Assembly: GCA_020026355.1 (NCBI GenBank) | Contig: JAHHQP010000006.1 | Span: 5,424 to 69,423 of the forward strand | Length of the DNA: 64,000 nt | From: Bacteroidales bacterium | GTDB taxonomy: Bacteria; Bacteroidota; Bacteroidia; Bacteroidales; UBA932 | Direction: 5' to 3' | In this document: positions 16,308 to 24,171 of the stretch, one piece after another | How positions within the stretch are numbered: the stretch's first letter is position 1 | How the letters are laid out: each line of letters begins with the position of its first letter | Notes under the pieces: generated by a model | The model's database searches: none | What the model was told of the DNA's origin: nothing | The model's input: only the letters and a program-made list of their open reading frames with translations | Made by a program: the position numbers and the translations under genes

Positions 16308-18342
16308 GAATATGGAAAATCCGCTGCTGATGGAATCTGATGCTCCTTTCGGGGCTCCAAGATTCGATCTCATCAGGACGGAGCATTGGCTGCCGGCTTT
16401 CCGCCAGGCCATTGCAGAAGGTAAGGAGGAAATAGACAGGATCGCGACCGATCCGGCCTTTCCTGATTTCAGGAATACGATCGAGGCGATGGAGTATGCC
16501 GGCGGACGTCTGGACGGAATCTGCAATCTGTTCTTCAATCTGCTCGAAGCGGATTCTGACGACAGCATGCAGGCGATCGCTGAGGAGATTTCTCCGGAAC
16601 TGACAGCCTATTCCATGTATATTTCGCTCAATCCGGCGCTTTTCCAGCGGGTGAAATCGGTCTATGATCGTCGCGATGTTCTGGGGCTGGATGCTGAACA
16701 GCGGCAGCTCCTGAAGGAAAACTATGAAGGTTTTGTCCGTAGCGGAGCGAATCTCAGCGAGGAGGATAAGGCCAGGTACAGCAAATGGTCGGAGGAACTT
16801 TCGCTCCTGACCTTGCAGTTCGGCAAGAATGTGCTGGATGCGAACAATGCCTGGTATCTGCACTTGACTGAGGAACAGGATCTGGAGGGTCTGCCGGATT
16901 ACATCCGGGAAATGGGTAAGGCAGCGGCTGCCGAGAAAGGACTGGAGGGCTGGGTCTATACCTTGGATTACCCGAGCATGTCTCCTTTCATGAAGAACAG
17001 CGGCAGGAGGGATCTCCGGCAGCAGATGTACATGGCTTCTTCGACGAAGGCGGTCGGTGGAAAATTCGACAACACGGAAATCGTGAAGAAGATCATTGAC
17101 CTGAGGATGAAGATAGCCGGTATTCTCGGTCATGAGACTTATGCGGACTATGCGCTGGAGAACCGGATGGCGAAGACGACGGCGACGGTGGACAAGTTCC
17201 TGGCGGAACTGATGGAGCCGTCCTTGCCTTGTGCGCGGAAAGAGGTGGCCGAGGTTCTGGCTTATGCCCGGAAAAACGGTTTCGGCGAGGATAAGCTGCA
17301 GCCGTGGGATTTCGCATATTGGGCAGAACGATATCAGGAGGCGGAATATTCCTTGAAGGAAGAAGAACTGAAGCCTTATTTCCGTCTGGAAGACTGCATC
17401 GGGGCGGTATTGGGACTTGCAACCCGGCTGTACGGCATCACTTTCGAGGAGCGGAAGGATGTTCCGGTCTATCATCCGGATGTGAAAGTCTTCGAGGTGA
17501 AGGATGAAGACGGCAGTCATCTGGCACTTTTCTATGCGGATTTCTTCCCGAGAGCCAGCAAGAGGGGAGGAGCCTGGATGACGGAATTCCGTGGTCAGGG
17601 CGTCCGGAACGGAAAGGAGTACCGGCCGTTCATCAGTATCGTGACGAATTTCACGAAACCGACGGCAGAAGAACCTTCCTTGCTGACGCACAATGAACTG
17701 ACGACCTTCCTGCACGAGTTCGGCCATTCGCTGCACGGCATGTTCGCCAAGGGACGCTATGAGTCATTGACCGGAACGAATGTGGCCCGCGATTTCGTGG
17801 AGCTGCCTTCACAGATCATGGAGAACTGGGCTTTCGAACCGGAATATCTGGATTCCTTCGCCCGGAACTACAAGACCGGGGAACTGATTCCGCAGGCGCT
17901 GATCGAAAAGATCGTGGCGGCGAAGAATTACCTGGCGGCCTATTATCAGGTGAGACAGCTGCATTTCGGGCTGCTTGATATGGCTTGGCATGAGCGCAAG
18001 ACACTGCCGCAGGAAGATACGGTCCGTTTCGAGCATGAGGTGCTGGATCCGTATGCGGTGCTTCCGCTGGTGGAGGGAACGGCCATTTCTCCGTCCTTCG
18101 GTCATATTTTCTCCGGCGGTTATTCCGCAGGGTATTATTCCTATAAATGGGCGGAGGTGCTGGAGGCAGATGCTTTCGAACTGTTCAAGGAGAAGGGAAT
18201 CTTCAACCGCGAGGTGGCGGCTTCTTTCCGGGAGAATATCCTGTCGAAGGGCGATTCGCAGGATGCGGATATCCTTTACCGCAACTTCAGGGGAAGGGAT
18301 CCGGAACCGGCGGCTCTGATGCGGAAATTGGGATTGGCCTGA
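16291..18342 (+). CDS. M3-family metallopeptidase (Dcp-type oligopeptidase)
   Basis: A 683-residue peptidase of family M3, close to peptidyl-dipeptidase Dcp and oligopeptidase A. The zinc motif is HEFGH in TFLHEFGHSLHGMF, with H475, E476 and H479; the third ligand Glu is expected in the following VARDFVELPSQIMENW helix. The N-terminal helical half and the C-terminal GGYSAGYYSYKWAEVL stretch are typical. There is no signal peptide; it would finish off short peptides in the cytoplasm. Start candidates are ATG 16291, 16294 and 16300, all overlapping the upstream gene. It might process peptides imported through the locus at 4-14 kb, but M3 enzymes are common housekeeping enzymes too. Confidence 0.92.
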   Translation: MMKMNENMENPLLMESDAPFGAPRFDLIRTEHWLPAFRQAIAEGKEEIDRIATDPAFPDFRNTIEAMEYAGGRLDGICNLFFNLLEADSDDSMQAIAEEISPELTAYSMYISLNPALFQRVKSVYDRRDVLGLDAEQRQLLKENYEGFVRSGANLSEEDKARYSKWSEELSLLTLQFGKNVLDANNAWYLHLTEEQDLEGLPDYIREMGKAAAAEKGLEGWVYTLDYPSMSPFMKNSGRRDLRQQMYMASSTKAVGGKFDNTEIVKKIIDLRMKIAGILGHETYADYALENRMAKTTATVDKFLAELMEPSLPCARKEVAEVLAYARKNGFGEDKLQPWDFAYWAERYQEAEYSLKEEELKPYFRLEDCIGAVLGLATRLYGITFEERKDVPVYHPDVKVFEVKDEDGSHLALFYADFFPRASKRGGAWMTEFRGQGVRNGKEYRPFISIVTNFTKPTAEEPSLLTHNELTTFLHEFGHSLHGMFAKGRYESLTGTNVARDFVELPSQIMENWAFEPEYLDSFARNYKTGELIPQALIEKIVAAKNYLAAYYQVRQLHFGLLDMAWHERKTLPQEDTVRFEHEVLDPYAVLPLVEGTAISPSFGHIFSGGYSAGYYSYKWAEVLEADAFELFKEKGIFNREVAASFRENILSKGDSQDADILYRNFRGRDPEPAALMRKLGLA

Positions 18343-18370
18343 GGACTGGGCCGGAACCATTGGCAAATGA

Positions 18371-18401
18371 AAAAGGTCAGCACTGTCGGCGCTGACCTTT
18401 T
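18371..18401. terminator. Bidirectional terminator between M3 peptidase and MFS permease
   Basis: AAAAGGTCAGC (18371-18381) and GCTGACCTTTT (18391-18401) form a perfect 11-bp stem around ACTGTCGGC. A- and T-runs on each side allow it to act in both directions between these convergent genes. Confidence 0.8.
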
Positions 18402-18425
18402 CTTCATTGCATTGCAGAGGCGGAA

Positions 18426-19754
18426 CTACATGATCTTGGCTTCATTGGCCTGAGGCTTCTTGAAGAAGATCGCGAAGAGAATGGCTACCAGCAACGCGAA
18501 GCCTGCGAAGATGAACCATGGAGTCGACCAGTCCGGCTGGATCAGGGTGGAGGCTTCGATACCGGTCTCGGCAGCGGATTCGAGGGCAGCGATCGGATTG
18601 TAGACAAAGTGGTTCATGACGGCTTGTGCGGAAAGAGTTCCGATGGTCGCACCGATGCCGTTGGTCATCAGCATGAACAGGCCTTGGGCACTGCTCTGGA
18701 ATTTCTCTGAGGTTCTGGAGTCTACGTAGAGGGCTCCGGAAATGTTGAAGAAGTCGAAAGCGACTCCATAGACGATCATGGAGAGGATGAACATCCATAT
18801 GCCGGATCCGGTGTCACCGGCGCCGAGAAGACCGAAACGGAAGACCCAGGCGATCATGGAGATGAGCATCACTTTCTTGATGCCGAAGAGCTTCATGGCA
18901 AATGGAATCAGCAGGATGCCGAGGGTCTCGGAAACCTGAGAGATGGAAATCAGAGCGTTAGGGTTGTTGGCTCCCCAGCTGTCCGCGAATTCCGGAAGGG
19001 AACCGAAGTGAGAAATGTATGGACCTGCGAAGCCGTTGGTGATCTGCAGGCAGATTCCCAGCAGCATGGAGAAGACGAAGAAGATCGCCATCTGTCTGTT
19101 CTTGAAAAGTTTGAACGCTTCGAGGCCGAAGATGTCGGAGACGGTCACTTTCTTACCTTTGTTCTCCGGAGGACAGTCCGGCAGCGTGAAGCAGTAGATC
19201 AGCATGAGGATTCCGAGGATGCCGGAAAGCATGAACTGGTAGAGGGAGTGCTGCATCTGCAGACCGTCGATCTTGACGAAGTTGACGATCCACATGCTGG
19301 CGATGAAGCCGACGGTACCGAATACACGGATCGGCGGGAAGTCCTTGACCGTATCATAGCCGCCCTTTTCGAGAATCTTGAAGGCGACGGAGTTGGACAG
19401 GGCGATGGTCGGCATGTAGAAGGCCACGCTCAGGGCATAGAGACTGAAGAGCGGACCGAAGGCGACGGCATCTCCTGCGTTCAGCGCATAGCCGGCGGCT
19501 CCGATCATGAAGAGACCGGCGAGTCCGTGGCAGTAGCCCAGGAGTTTCTGGGCAGAAACCATCCGGTCTGCCAGGGCACCCATGATGGCCGGCATGAAGA
19601 TGGAGACGATTCCTTGCATGGCGTAGAACAGTCCGATCTTTTCAGCAAGACCGACCCGGGCGAGAAAGTTTCCCATTGACGTGAGATAAGCGCCCCATAC
19701 CGCCCACTGTATGAAGTTCATCACGATCAATCTGAATTTTATTGATTTGTTCAT
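18426..19754 (-). CDS. MFS permease of the nucleoside:H+ symporter (NupG-like) family
   Basis: A 442-residue inner-membrane protein with about 12 membrane segments. The N-terminus NFIQWAVWGAYLTSMGNFL and the later VGFIASMWIVNF and FFNISGALYVDS resemble the NupG/XapB nucleoside:H+ symporter branch of the major facilitator superfamily. Such permeases take up nucleosides with protons. The stretch SRTSEKFQSSAQGLFML is typical. It is a single-gene unit, divergent from tgt (108 bp) and convergent with the M3 gene. Bacteroidota carry many relatives annotated only as MFS transporters, so a sugar substrate cannot be excluded. Confidence 0.8.
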   Translation of the reverse strand: MNKSIKFRLIVMNFIQWAVWGAYLTSMGNFLARVGLAEKIGLFYAMQGIVSIFMPAIMGALADRMVSAQKLLGYCHGLAGLFMIGAAGYALNAGDAVAFGPLFSLYALSVAFYMPTIALSNSVAFKILEKGGYDTVKDFPPIRVFGTVGFIASMWIVNFVKIDGLQMQHSLYQFMLSGILGILMLIYCFTLPDCPPENKGKKVTVSDIFGLEAFKLFKNRQMAIFFVFSMLLGICLQITNGFAGPYISHFGSLPEFADSWGANNPNALISISQVSETLGILLIPFAMKLFGIKKVMLISMIAWVFRFGLLGAGDTGSGIWMFILSMIVYGVAFDFFNISGALYVDSRTSEKFQSSAQGLFMLMTNGIGATIGTLSAQAVMNHFVYNPIAALESAAETGIEASTLIQPDWSTPWFIFAGFALLVAILFAIFFKKPQANEAKIM

Positions 19755-19835
19755 CTTTATGTAGTTTTAATATTCTGATATGTCGTTAGTATCCACGATA
19801 GCTGACAAATATACGAGAAATTCTACAACTTTTGC

Positions 19836-19843
19836 TATCTTTG
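19836..19843 (+). promoter_or_regulatory. Promoter -7 box for tgt
   Basis: TATCTTTG matches TAnnTTTG and lies 19 bp before the ATG at 19863, implying a leader of about 15 bases. No -33 element was found. Confidence 0.5.
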
Positions 19844-19862
19844 GCCTTGAAAACCATTGAAT

Positions 19863-20993
19863 ATGAAATTTGAAAAGATAGCACAGGATCCGCAGTCTGC
19901 TGCCAGATGCGGAATCATCACGACGGACCACGGCCAGATCGAGACGCCGATCTTCATGCCGGTGGGCACTGTAGGCTCTGTGAAGGGCATCTACCATCGT
20001 GACCTGAAAGAAGATATCAAAGCAGAAATCATCCTGGGAAATACCTACCATCTCTACCTGAGGCCGGGTCTGGACATTCTCAAGGCTGCCGGAGGTCTCC
20101 ATAAGTTCGAGTCCTGGGACCGGCCGATCCTGACGGACAGCGGCGGATTCCAGGTGTTCTCATTGACCCCGATCCGCAAGCTTACGCCGGAGGGCTGTAC
20201 CTTCAGATCCCACATCGACGGATCGAAGCACATCTTCACGCCGGAGAACAACATGGACACGCAGCGAATCATCGGTGCGGACATCGTGATGGCACTGGAT
20301 GAGTGCTGTCCGGGAGATGCGGACTACAATTATGCCCGTAAATCCCTGCAGCTGACGAAAGGTTGGCTGGAGCGCTGCATCAAGCATTTCGATGAGACGG
20401 AACCGCTCTACGGTTACAACCAGGCACTCTTCCCGATCGTTCAGGGCTGTGTCTATCCGGATCTCCGCAAGGAGGCCGTGGAGCATGCGGCAGCCTTCGA
20501 CCGTGAGGGCTATGCCATCGGTGGGCTGGCTGTAGGAGAGCCGACGGAGAAGATGTACGAGATGCTGGAATGCGTCTGTCCGATTCTTCCGGACAACAAG
20601 CCGAGATACCTCATGGGTGTCGGTACACCTGCGAATATTCTGGAGGGCATCGCAAGAGGAGTCGATATGTTCGATTGCGTCATGCCGACCCGCAACGGCC
20701 GCAACGGCATGCTCTTCACCTGGGACGGCATCATCAATATCCGTAACAGGAAGTGGGCGGATGATTTCTCTCCGCTGGATCCGAAAGGGGCATCCTTCGT
20801 CGACCACACCTATACGAAAGCTTATCTGAGGCATCTGTTCATTGCCGGAGAAATATTCGCCGGACAGATTGCCAGCGAGCATAACCTGGCTTTCTATCTG
20901 GATCTGGTCCGCGAGGCCAGGAAGCACATCAAGGCCGGTGATTTCCGGATGTGGAAAGAAGAGACCGTCCGCAGGATTTCGACAAGACTTTAG
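19863..20993 (+). CDS. tgt: tRNA-guanine transglycosylase
   Basis: A 376-residue Tgt that exchanges the anticodon wobble guanine for the queuosine precursor preQ1. The N-terminus carries TPIFMPVGTVGSVKG, the base-binding DSGGFQVFSL and the nucleophile region MFDCVMPTRNGRNGMLFT. The usual zinc site CxCxxC between DP and AYLRHL is missing: the three positions are G309, S311 and D314 (DPKGASFVDHTYTKAYLRHL). The fourth ligand His in SEHNLAFYL is kept. I recall relatives in Bacteroidota sharing this change, so it may be lineage-typical. Start ATG 19863 is preferred over a TTG six bases earlier. An LptF/G permease gene follows by 23 bp. Confidence 0.93.
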   Translation: MKFEKIAQDPQSAARCGIITTDHGQIETPIFMPVGTVGSVKGIYHRDLKEDIKAEIILGNTYHLYLRPGLDILKAAGGLHKFESWDRPILTDSGGFQVFSLTPIRKLTPEGCTFRSHIDGSKHIFTPENNMDTQRIIGADIVMALDECCPGDADYNYARKSLQLTKGWLERCIKHFDETEPLYGYNQALFPIVQGCVYPDLRKEAVEHAAAFDREGYAIGGLAVGEPTEKMYEMLECVCPILPDNKPRYLMGVGTPANILEGIARGVDMFDCVMPTRNGRNGMLFTWDGIINIRNRKWADDFSPLDPKGASFVDHTYTKAYLRHLFIAGEIFAGQIASEHNLAFYLDLVREARKHIKAGDFRMWKEETVRRISTRL

Positions 20994-21016
20994 TATTCAA
21001 TCTATACAGCAGCGCA

Positions 21017-22102
21017 ATGTTTCCAAAAAAGCTTGACAGATATATCATGAAGAAGTTCATCACGACCTTCTTCGTCGCCCTGGTGCTGATCATCGGCATT
21101 GTCATCATCTTCGATGTCAGTGAGAAGATCGACAACTTCGTTTCGAAACAGGCTCCGCTGCACGGAATCATCTTCGATTATTATCTGAACTTCGTTCCAT
21201 ATTTCGTGAACATGTTCAGTCCGCTCTTCGTCTTCATCACCGTGATCTTCTTCACGGCCATGATGGCATCGAACTCAGAGATCGTGGCGATCCTTTCCTG
21301 CGGTATCAGTTACCGTCGCATGATGGTACCTTATCTGGTCTCTGCAGCGATCATTGCCTCGATGTCCCTGTACTTCAACCTCTATGTCATCCCTCATTCC
21401 AATGTGGAAAGGGTCGCGTTCGAGGAACAGTATGTGAAGAGAAGGGCTGATGCCTCCGGCAGGAACATCCATTACCAGATCAATCCCGGTGAGTATGTCT
21501 ATGTCGAGAATTTCAGTCGTTGGAACAATACTGCCTACAAGTTCACTCTGGAGAAGATCCGGAACAATGAGATCATCAGCAAGCTTTCTGCGGAGAGTGC
21601 GGTCTGGGACACGACCAAGCTGTGCTGGTCGCTGCGGAAATATACGATGAGGGAATATTACGATGGTTTCGATGATATCATCAAGTCCGGTGCGCAGCTT
21701 GATACGGCTCTGAGCATCACGGTCGATGATTTCAAGCGTGGCAAGGATTATATCGAGACACTTGACTACGACCAGCTGAGGAACTATATCGCGATTCAGC
21801 GGATGAGAGGAGATGCTGACGTGAAGTTTTCTCTGATTGAGCTGCACAAGCGTTTCGCCCTTCCTTTTTCGGCCTTCATTCTGACGATCATGGGAGTCGC
21901 CCTCTCCTCCAAGAAGCACAGGGGAGGTATCGGCATGACCTTGGGTATCGGAATCGCTCTCGCGTTCATCTATATTCTTTTCCTGCGATTCAGTGAAATG
22001 TTCGTCTATACGGATACATTACCACCGGAAATCGCCTTGTGGATGCCGAATGTCATCTATTTCTTCATAGCCCTCTATCTGTACAGAGGAGCGCAGAAAT
22101 AA
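21017..22102 (+). CDS. LptF/LptG-family lipopolysaccharide-export permease
   Basis: A 361-residue inner-membrane protein of the LptF/LptG (YjgP/YjgQ) family, part of the LptB2FG ABC transporter that extracts lipopolysaccharide from the inner membrane. It has three N-terminal membrane segments (KKFITTFFVALVLIIGIVII onward), a periplasmic beta-jellyroll of about 150 residues, and three C-terminal segments (PFSAFILTIMGVALSS, GIGMTLGIGIALAFIYILFL). MFPKKLDRYIMKKF at ATG 21017 is the natural start; an in-frame extension upstream would overlap tgt. The second member is the N-terminal half of the fusion gene at 24172-26631. Which of the two is LptF and which LptG is not certain. Confidence 0.9.
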   Translation: MFPKKLDRYIMKKFITTFFVALVLIIGIVIIFDVSEKIDNFVSKQAPLHGIIFDYYLNFVPYFVNMFSPLFVFITVIFFTAMMASNSEIVAILSCGISYRRMMVPYLVSAAIIASMSLYFNLYVIPHSNVERVAFEEQYVKRRADASGRNIHYQINPGEYVYVENFSRWNNTAYKFTLEKIRNNEIISKLSAESAVWDTTKLCWSLRKYTMREYYDGFDDIIKSGAQLDTALSITVDDFKRGKDYIETLDYDQLRNYIAIQRMRGDADVKFSLIELHKRFALPFSAFILTIMGVALSSKKHRGGIGMTLGIGIALAFIYILFLRFSEMFVYTDTLPPEIALWMPNVIYFFIALYLYRGAQK

Positions 22103-22120
22103 ACGATTCTGAATAAAATA

Positions 22121-22156
22121 GAACCCCGAAAGTTTTTTGTCTAACTTTCGGGGTTC
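22121..22156. terminator. Bidirectional terminator between lptF/G and ilvA
   Basis: GAACCCCGAAAGTT (22121-22134) and its exact complement AACTTTCGGGGTTC (22143-22156) form a 14-bp stem with loop TTTTGTCT. It lies between the convergent genes, 18 bp past the permease stop. Confidence 0.7.
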
Positions 22157-22208
22157 AGTTCATTCCACGGTTTCCGGGGTTCTGCTTATTTCTTCTGTCC
22201 GCTGATCA

Positions 22209-23468
22209 TCAGATCAGAATCTCGAACAGCTTGTTGTTCTGGTTGATGTATTCGTACTCGATATTGCTGGCATCCATCCTTCGGGTCAGTGCCTCGAAAT
22301 CTTCAGGTGCTGCGACCTCGATGCCGATGAGTGCAGGGCCGGATTCCTTGTTGGTCTTCTTGATGTACTGGATGTGTACCAGGTCATCTGTAGGGCCGAT
22401 GACGTCACGGATGAAGCGGAGGATCGCTCCGGACTTCTGCGGGAAGTTCACGATGAAATAATGTTTCAGCCCTTCATAGAGGAGAGATTTCTCGCGGATT
22501 TCCTCCATACGGGTGATATCGTTGTTGCTGCCGCTGATGATGCAGGCTACTTTCTTGCCTTTGAGCTGGTCTCCATAGAAACGGAGGGCAGCTACGGAAA
22601 GGGCTCCGGCCGGTTCCACGACGATGGCTGATTTGTTGTACAGGTCAATGATCGTGGAGCAGACGGCTCCTTCCGGAACGATGACGATGTCATCCAAGGT
22701 CTGCTTGCAGATTTCGTAGGTAAGGTCGCCGGCACGCTGTACGGCCGCTCCGTCCACGAACTTGTCGATCTTGTCGAGCGTGACCGGTCCGTTCTGCTCG
22801 ATGGCGGTCTTCATGCAAGGTGCACCTGCCGGTTCTACACCGATGATCTTCGTGTTCGGGGAGACCTGTCTGATGTAGGAACTTACGCCGGATGCCAGTC
22901 CGCCGCCACCGATCGGGATGAAGATGTAGTCCAGCGTTTCATTGGTCTGCTGGAGCATCTCGTAGGCGATGGTCGCCTGTCCTTCGATCACCTTCTCGTC
23001 ATCGAAAGGAGGGATGAAGGTTTTTCCGGTCTTCTTCGCATATTCTTTAGCTGCAGTTTGGGCGGCGTCGAAGGTATCGCCGGTCAGCACGATGTCGATG
23101 TATTCTTTGCCGAACATTCTGACTTGCTGGATCTTCTGTTTCGGAGTTGTGGTAGGCATGTAGATGGAACCCATGATCTTCAGCTTGTTGCAGGAGAAGG
23201 CGACACCCTGGGCATGGTTGCCGGCACTCGCGCAGACGATGCCGTATTTCAGGATATCTTTAGAGATGGAGTGGATCTTGTTGTAGGCTCCTCTGATCTT
23301 GTAGGATCTGACGATCTGCAGGTCTTCTCTCTTGAGGAAGATTTCTGCATCGAAGCGGTCTGAAAGATAGTTGCTTCTTTCGAAGGAGGTAGGTTTCAGG
23401 ATCTCTTCAAGTGTCTTTGCAGCTGCTTCCACAGCTTGCACGGTCGGAAAATAAGTTTCTTTTCCCAT
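22209..23468 (-). CDS. ilvA: Threonine ammonia-lyase (threonine deaminase)
   Basis: A 419-residue PLP enzyme of the IlvA family, converting threonine to 2-oxobutanoate for isoleucine synthesis. The PLP lysine is K57 in RSYKIRGAYNK; the phosphate loop is IPIGGGGLASGV. The C-terminal part from about 330 (HYFIVNFPQKSGAILRFIRDV) is a single ACT-like regulatory domain, so the length fits the short form known from Bacillus rather than the 514-residue E. coli enzyme. It is the last gene of the alaS-lptF/G-fmt-TPK-ilvA run, 35 bp after the pyrophosphokinase gene. Allosteric control by isoleucine is expected from the domain, not shown. Confidence 0.93.
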   Translation of the reverse strand: MGKETYFPTVQAVEAAAKTLEEILKPTSFERSNYLSDRFDAEIFLKREDLQIVRSYKIRGAYNKIHSISKDILKYGIVCASAGNHAQGVAFSCNKLKIMGSIYMPTTTPKQKIQQVRMFGKEYIDIVLTGDTFDAAQTAAKEYAKKTGKTFIPPFDDEKVIEGQATIAYEMLQQTNETLDYIFIPIGGGGLASGVSSYIRQVSPNTKIIGVEPAGAPCMKTAIEQNGPVTLDKIDKFVDGAAVQRAGDLTYEICKQTLDDIVIVPEGAVCSTIIDLYNKSAIVVEPAGALSVAALRFYGDQLKGKKVACIISGSNNDITRMEEIREKSLLYEGLKHYFIVNFPQKSGAILRFIRDVIGPTDDLVHIQYIKKTNKESGPALIGIEVAAPEDFEALTRRMDASNIEYEYINQNNKLFEILI

Positions 23469-23503
23469 AATACTTGTTCTTTAAGTGTTCTTTAATTATC
23501 TCT

Positions 23504-24169
23504 CTAATCCATCATCAGCAAAGCGATGGACCTGTGGCTGAATTCCAGTCTGATCTTATCTTCTGCAGCAACGTTGAGCGTGGCTTTCCACCAGTTGTCG
23601 AAAATGACGTCCCTGGTCTGCCATACCAGCCCTTCCGATTTGATTCTCAGGGAATTGTCCGGAGTGAAGATAGAAACTCTCCGGCCTTCTCCGCATTCCA
23701 GTTCGGTGGTGTCGGTGAGCGGAAGTATCGTGCTGTAGTCAGAAATCATTTCAAGAGTGATGTCCCGCCCTTCCTGCTCGATTTGCCGCTGGTATTCCAT
23801 CAGCAGGGAGACGTTTCCGATCGTATGGTCTTCCCGTTTGCCGGTGGCTCCCAGGAAATGGATGCTGCGCACGTCTTTCCAGGTTTCCAGGACGTAGCGA
23901 AAGGCTTTGGTCTGGTCGTTGTTTTCCTGTTCCGATACCGGAACCATGAGTTCAGGATATTTCTTCTTGAGGGTGGACGGAATGGAATCCATGTCACCGA
24001 TGACCGCATCCGGCAGGCGAAGTTCTCCGAAAATCTGCTCAGTCCTGCGCAGGAAACTCTTGAATGCTCCATCGCAGCAGACGATGTGGTCTGCCTGGCG
24101 GATGAGGTAGAGCGGCCAAGGTTTCTTCGGGAAACGGCCGTTGCCGATGATGACGATATCTTTTCCCAT
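23504..24169 (-). CDS. thiN: Thiamine pyrophosphokinase
   Basis: A 221-residue protein of the thiamine pyrophosphokinase family, which makes thiamine diphosphate from thiamine and ATP. The motifs are ADHIVCCDGA (D33), AVIGDMDSI (58-63) and NNDQTKAFRYV (D85, K88), followed by the FLGATGKREDHTIGN loop. The C-terminal beta-domain that binds thiamine includes SIFTPDNSLRIKSEGLVW. Its ATG lies 2 bp after the stop of the lptF/G-fmt gene, so coupled translation is likely. No TPP riboswitch is seen before it. Confidence 0.9.
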   Translation of the reverse strand: MGKDIVIIGNGRFPKKPWPLYLIRQADHIVCCDGAFKSFLRRTEQIFGELRLPDAVIGDMDSIPSTLKKKYPELMVPVSEQENNDQTKAFRYVLETWKDVRSIHFLGATGKREDHTIGNVSLLMEYQRQIEQEGRDITLEMISDYSTILPLTDTTELECGEGRRVSIFTPDNSLRIKSEGLVWQTRDVIFDNWWKATLNVAAEDKIRLEFSHRSIALLMMD

Positions 24170-24171
24170 TG

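Noticed and set aside
16162..17736. 524-codon open frame opposite the M3 peptidase
   Set aside because: Antisense shadow; Arg/His/Pro/Gln-rich sequence without motifs, while the plus strand encodes a clear M3 enzyme.
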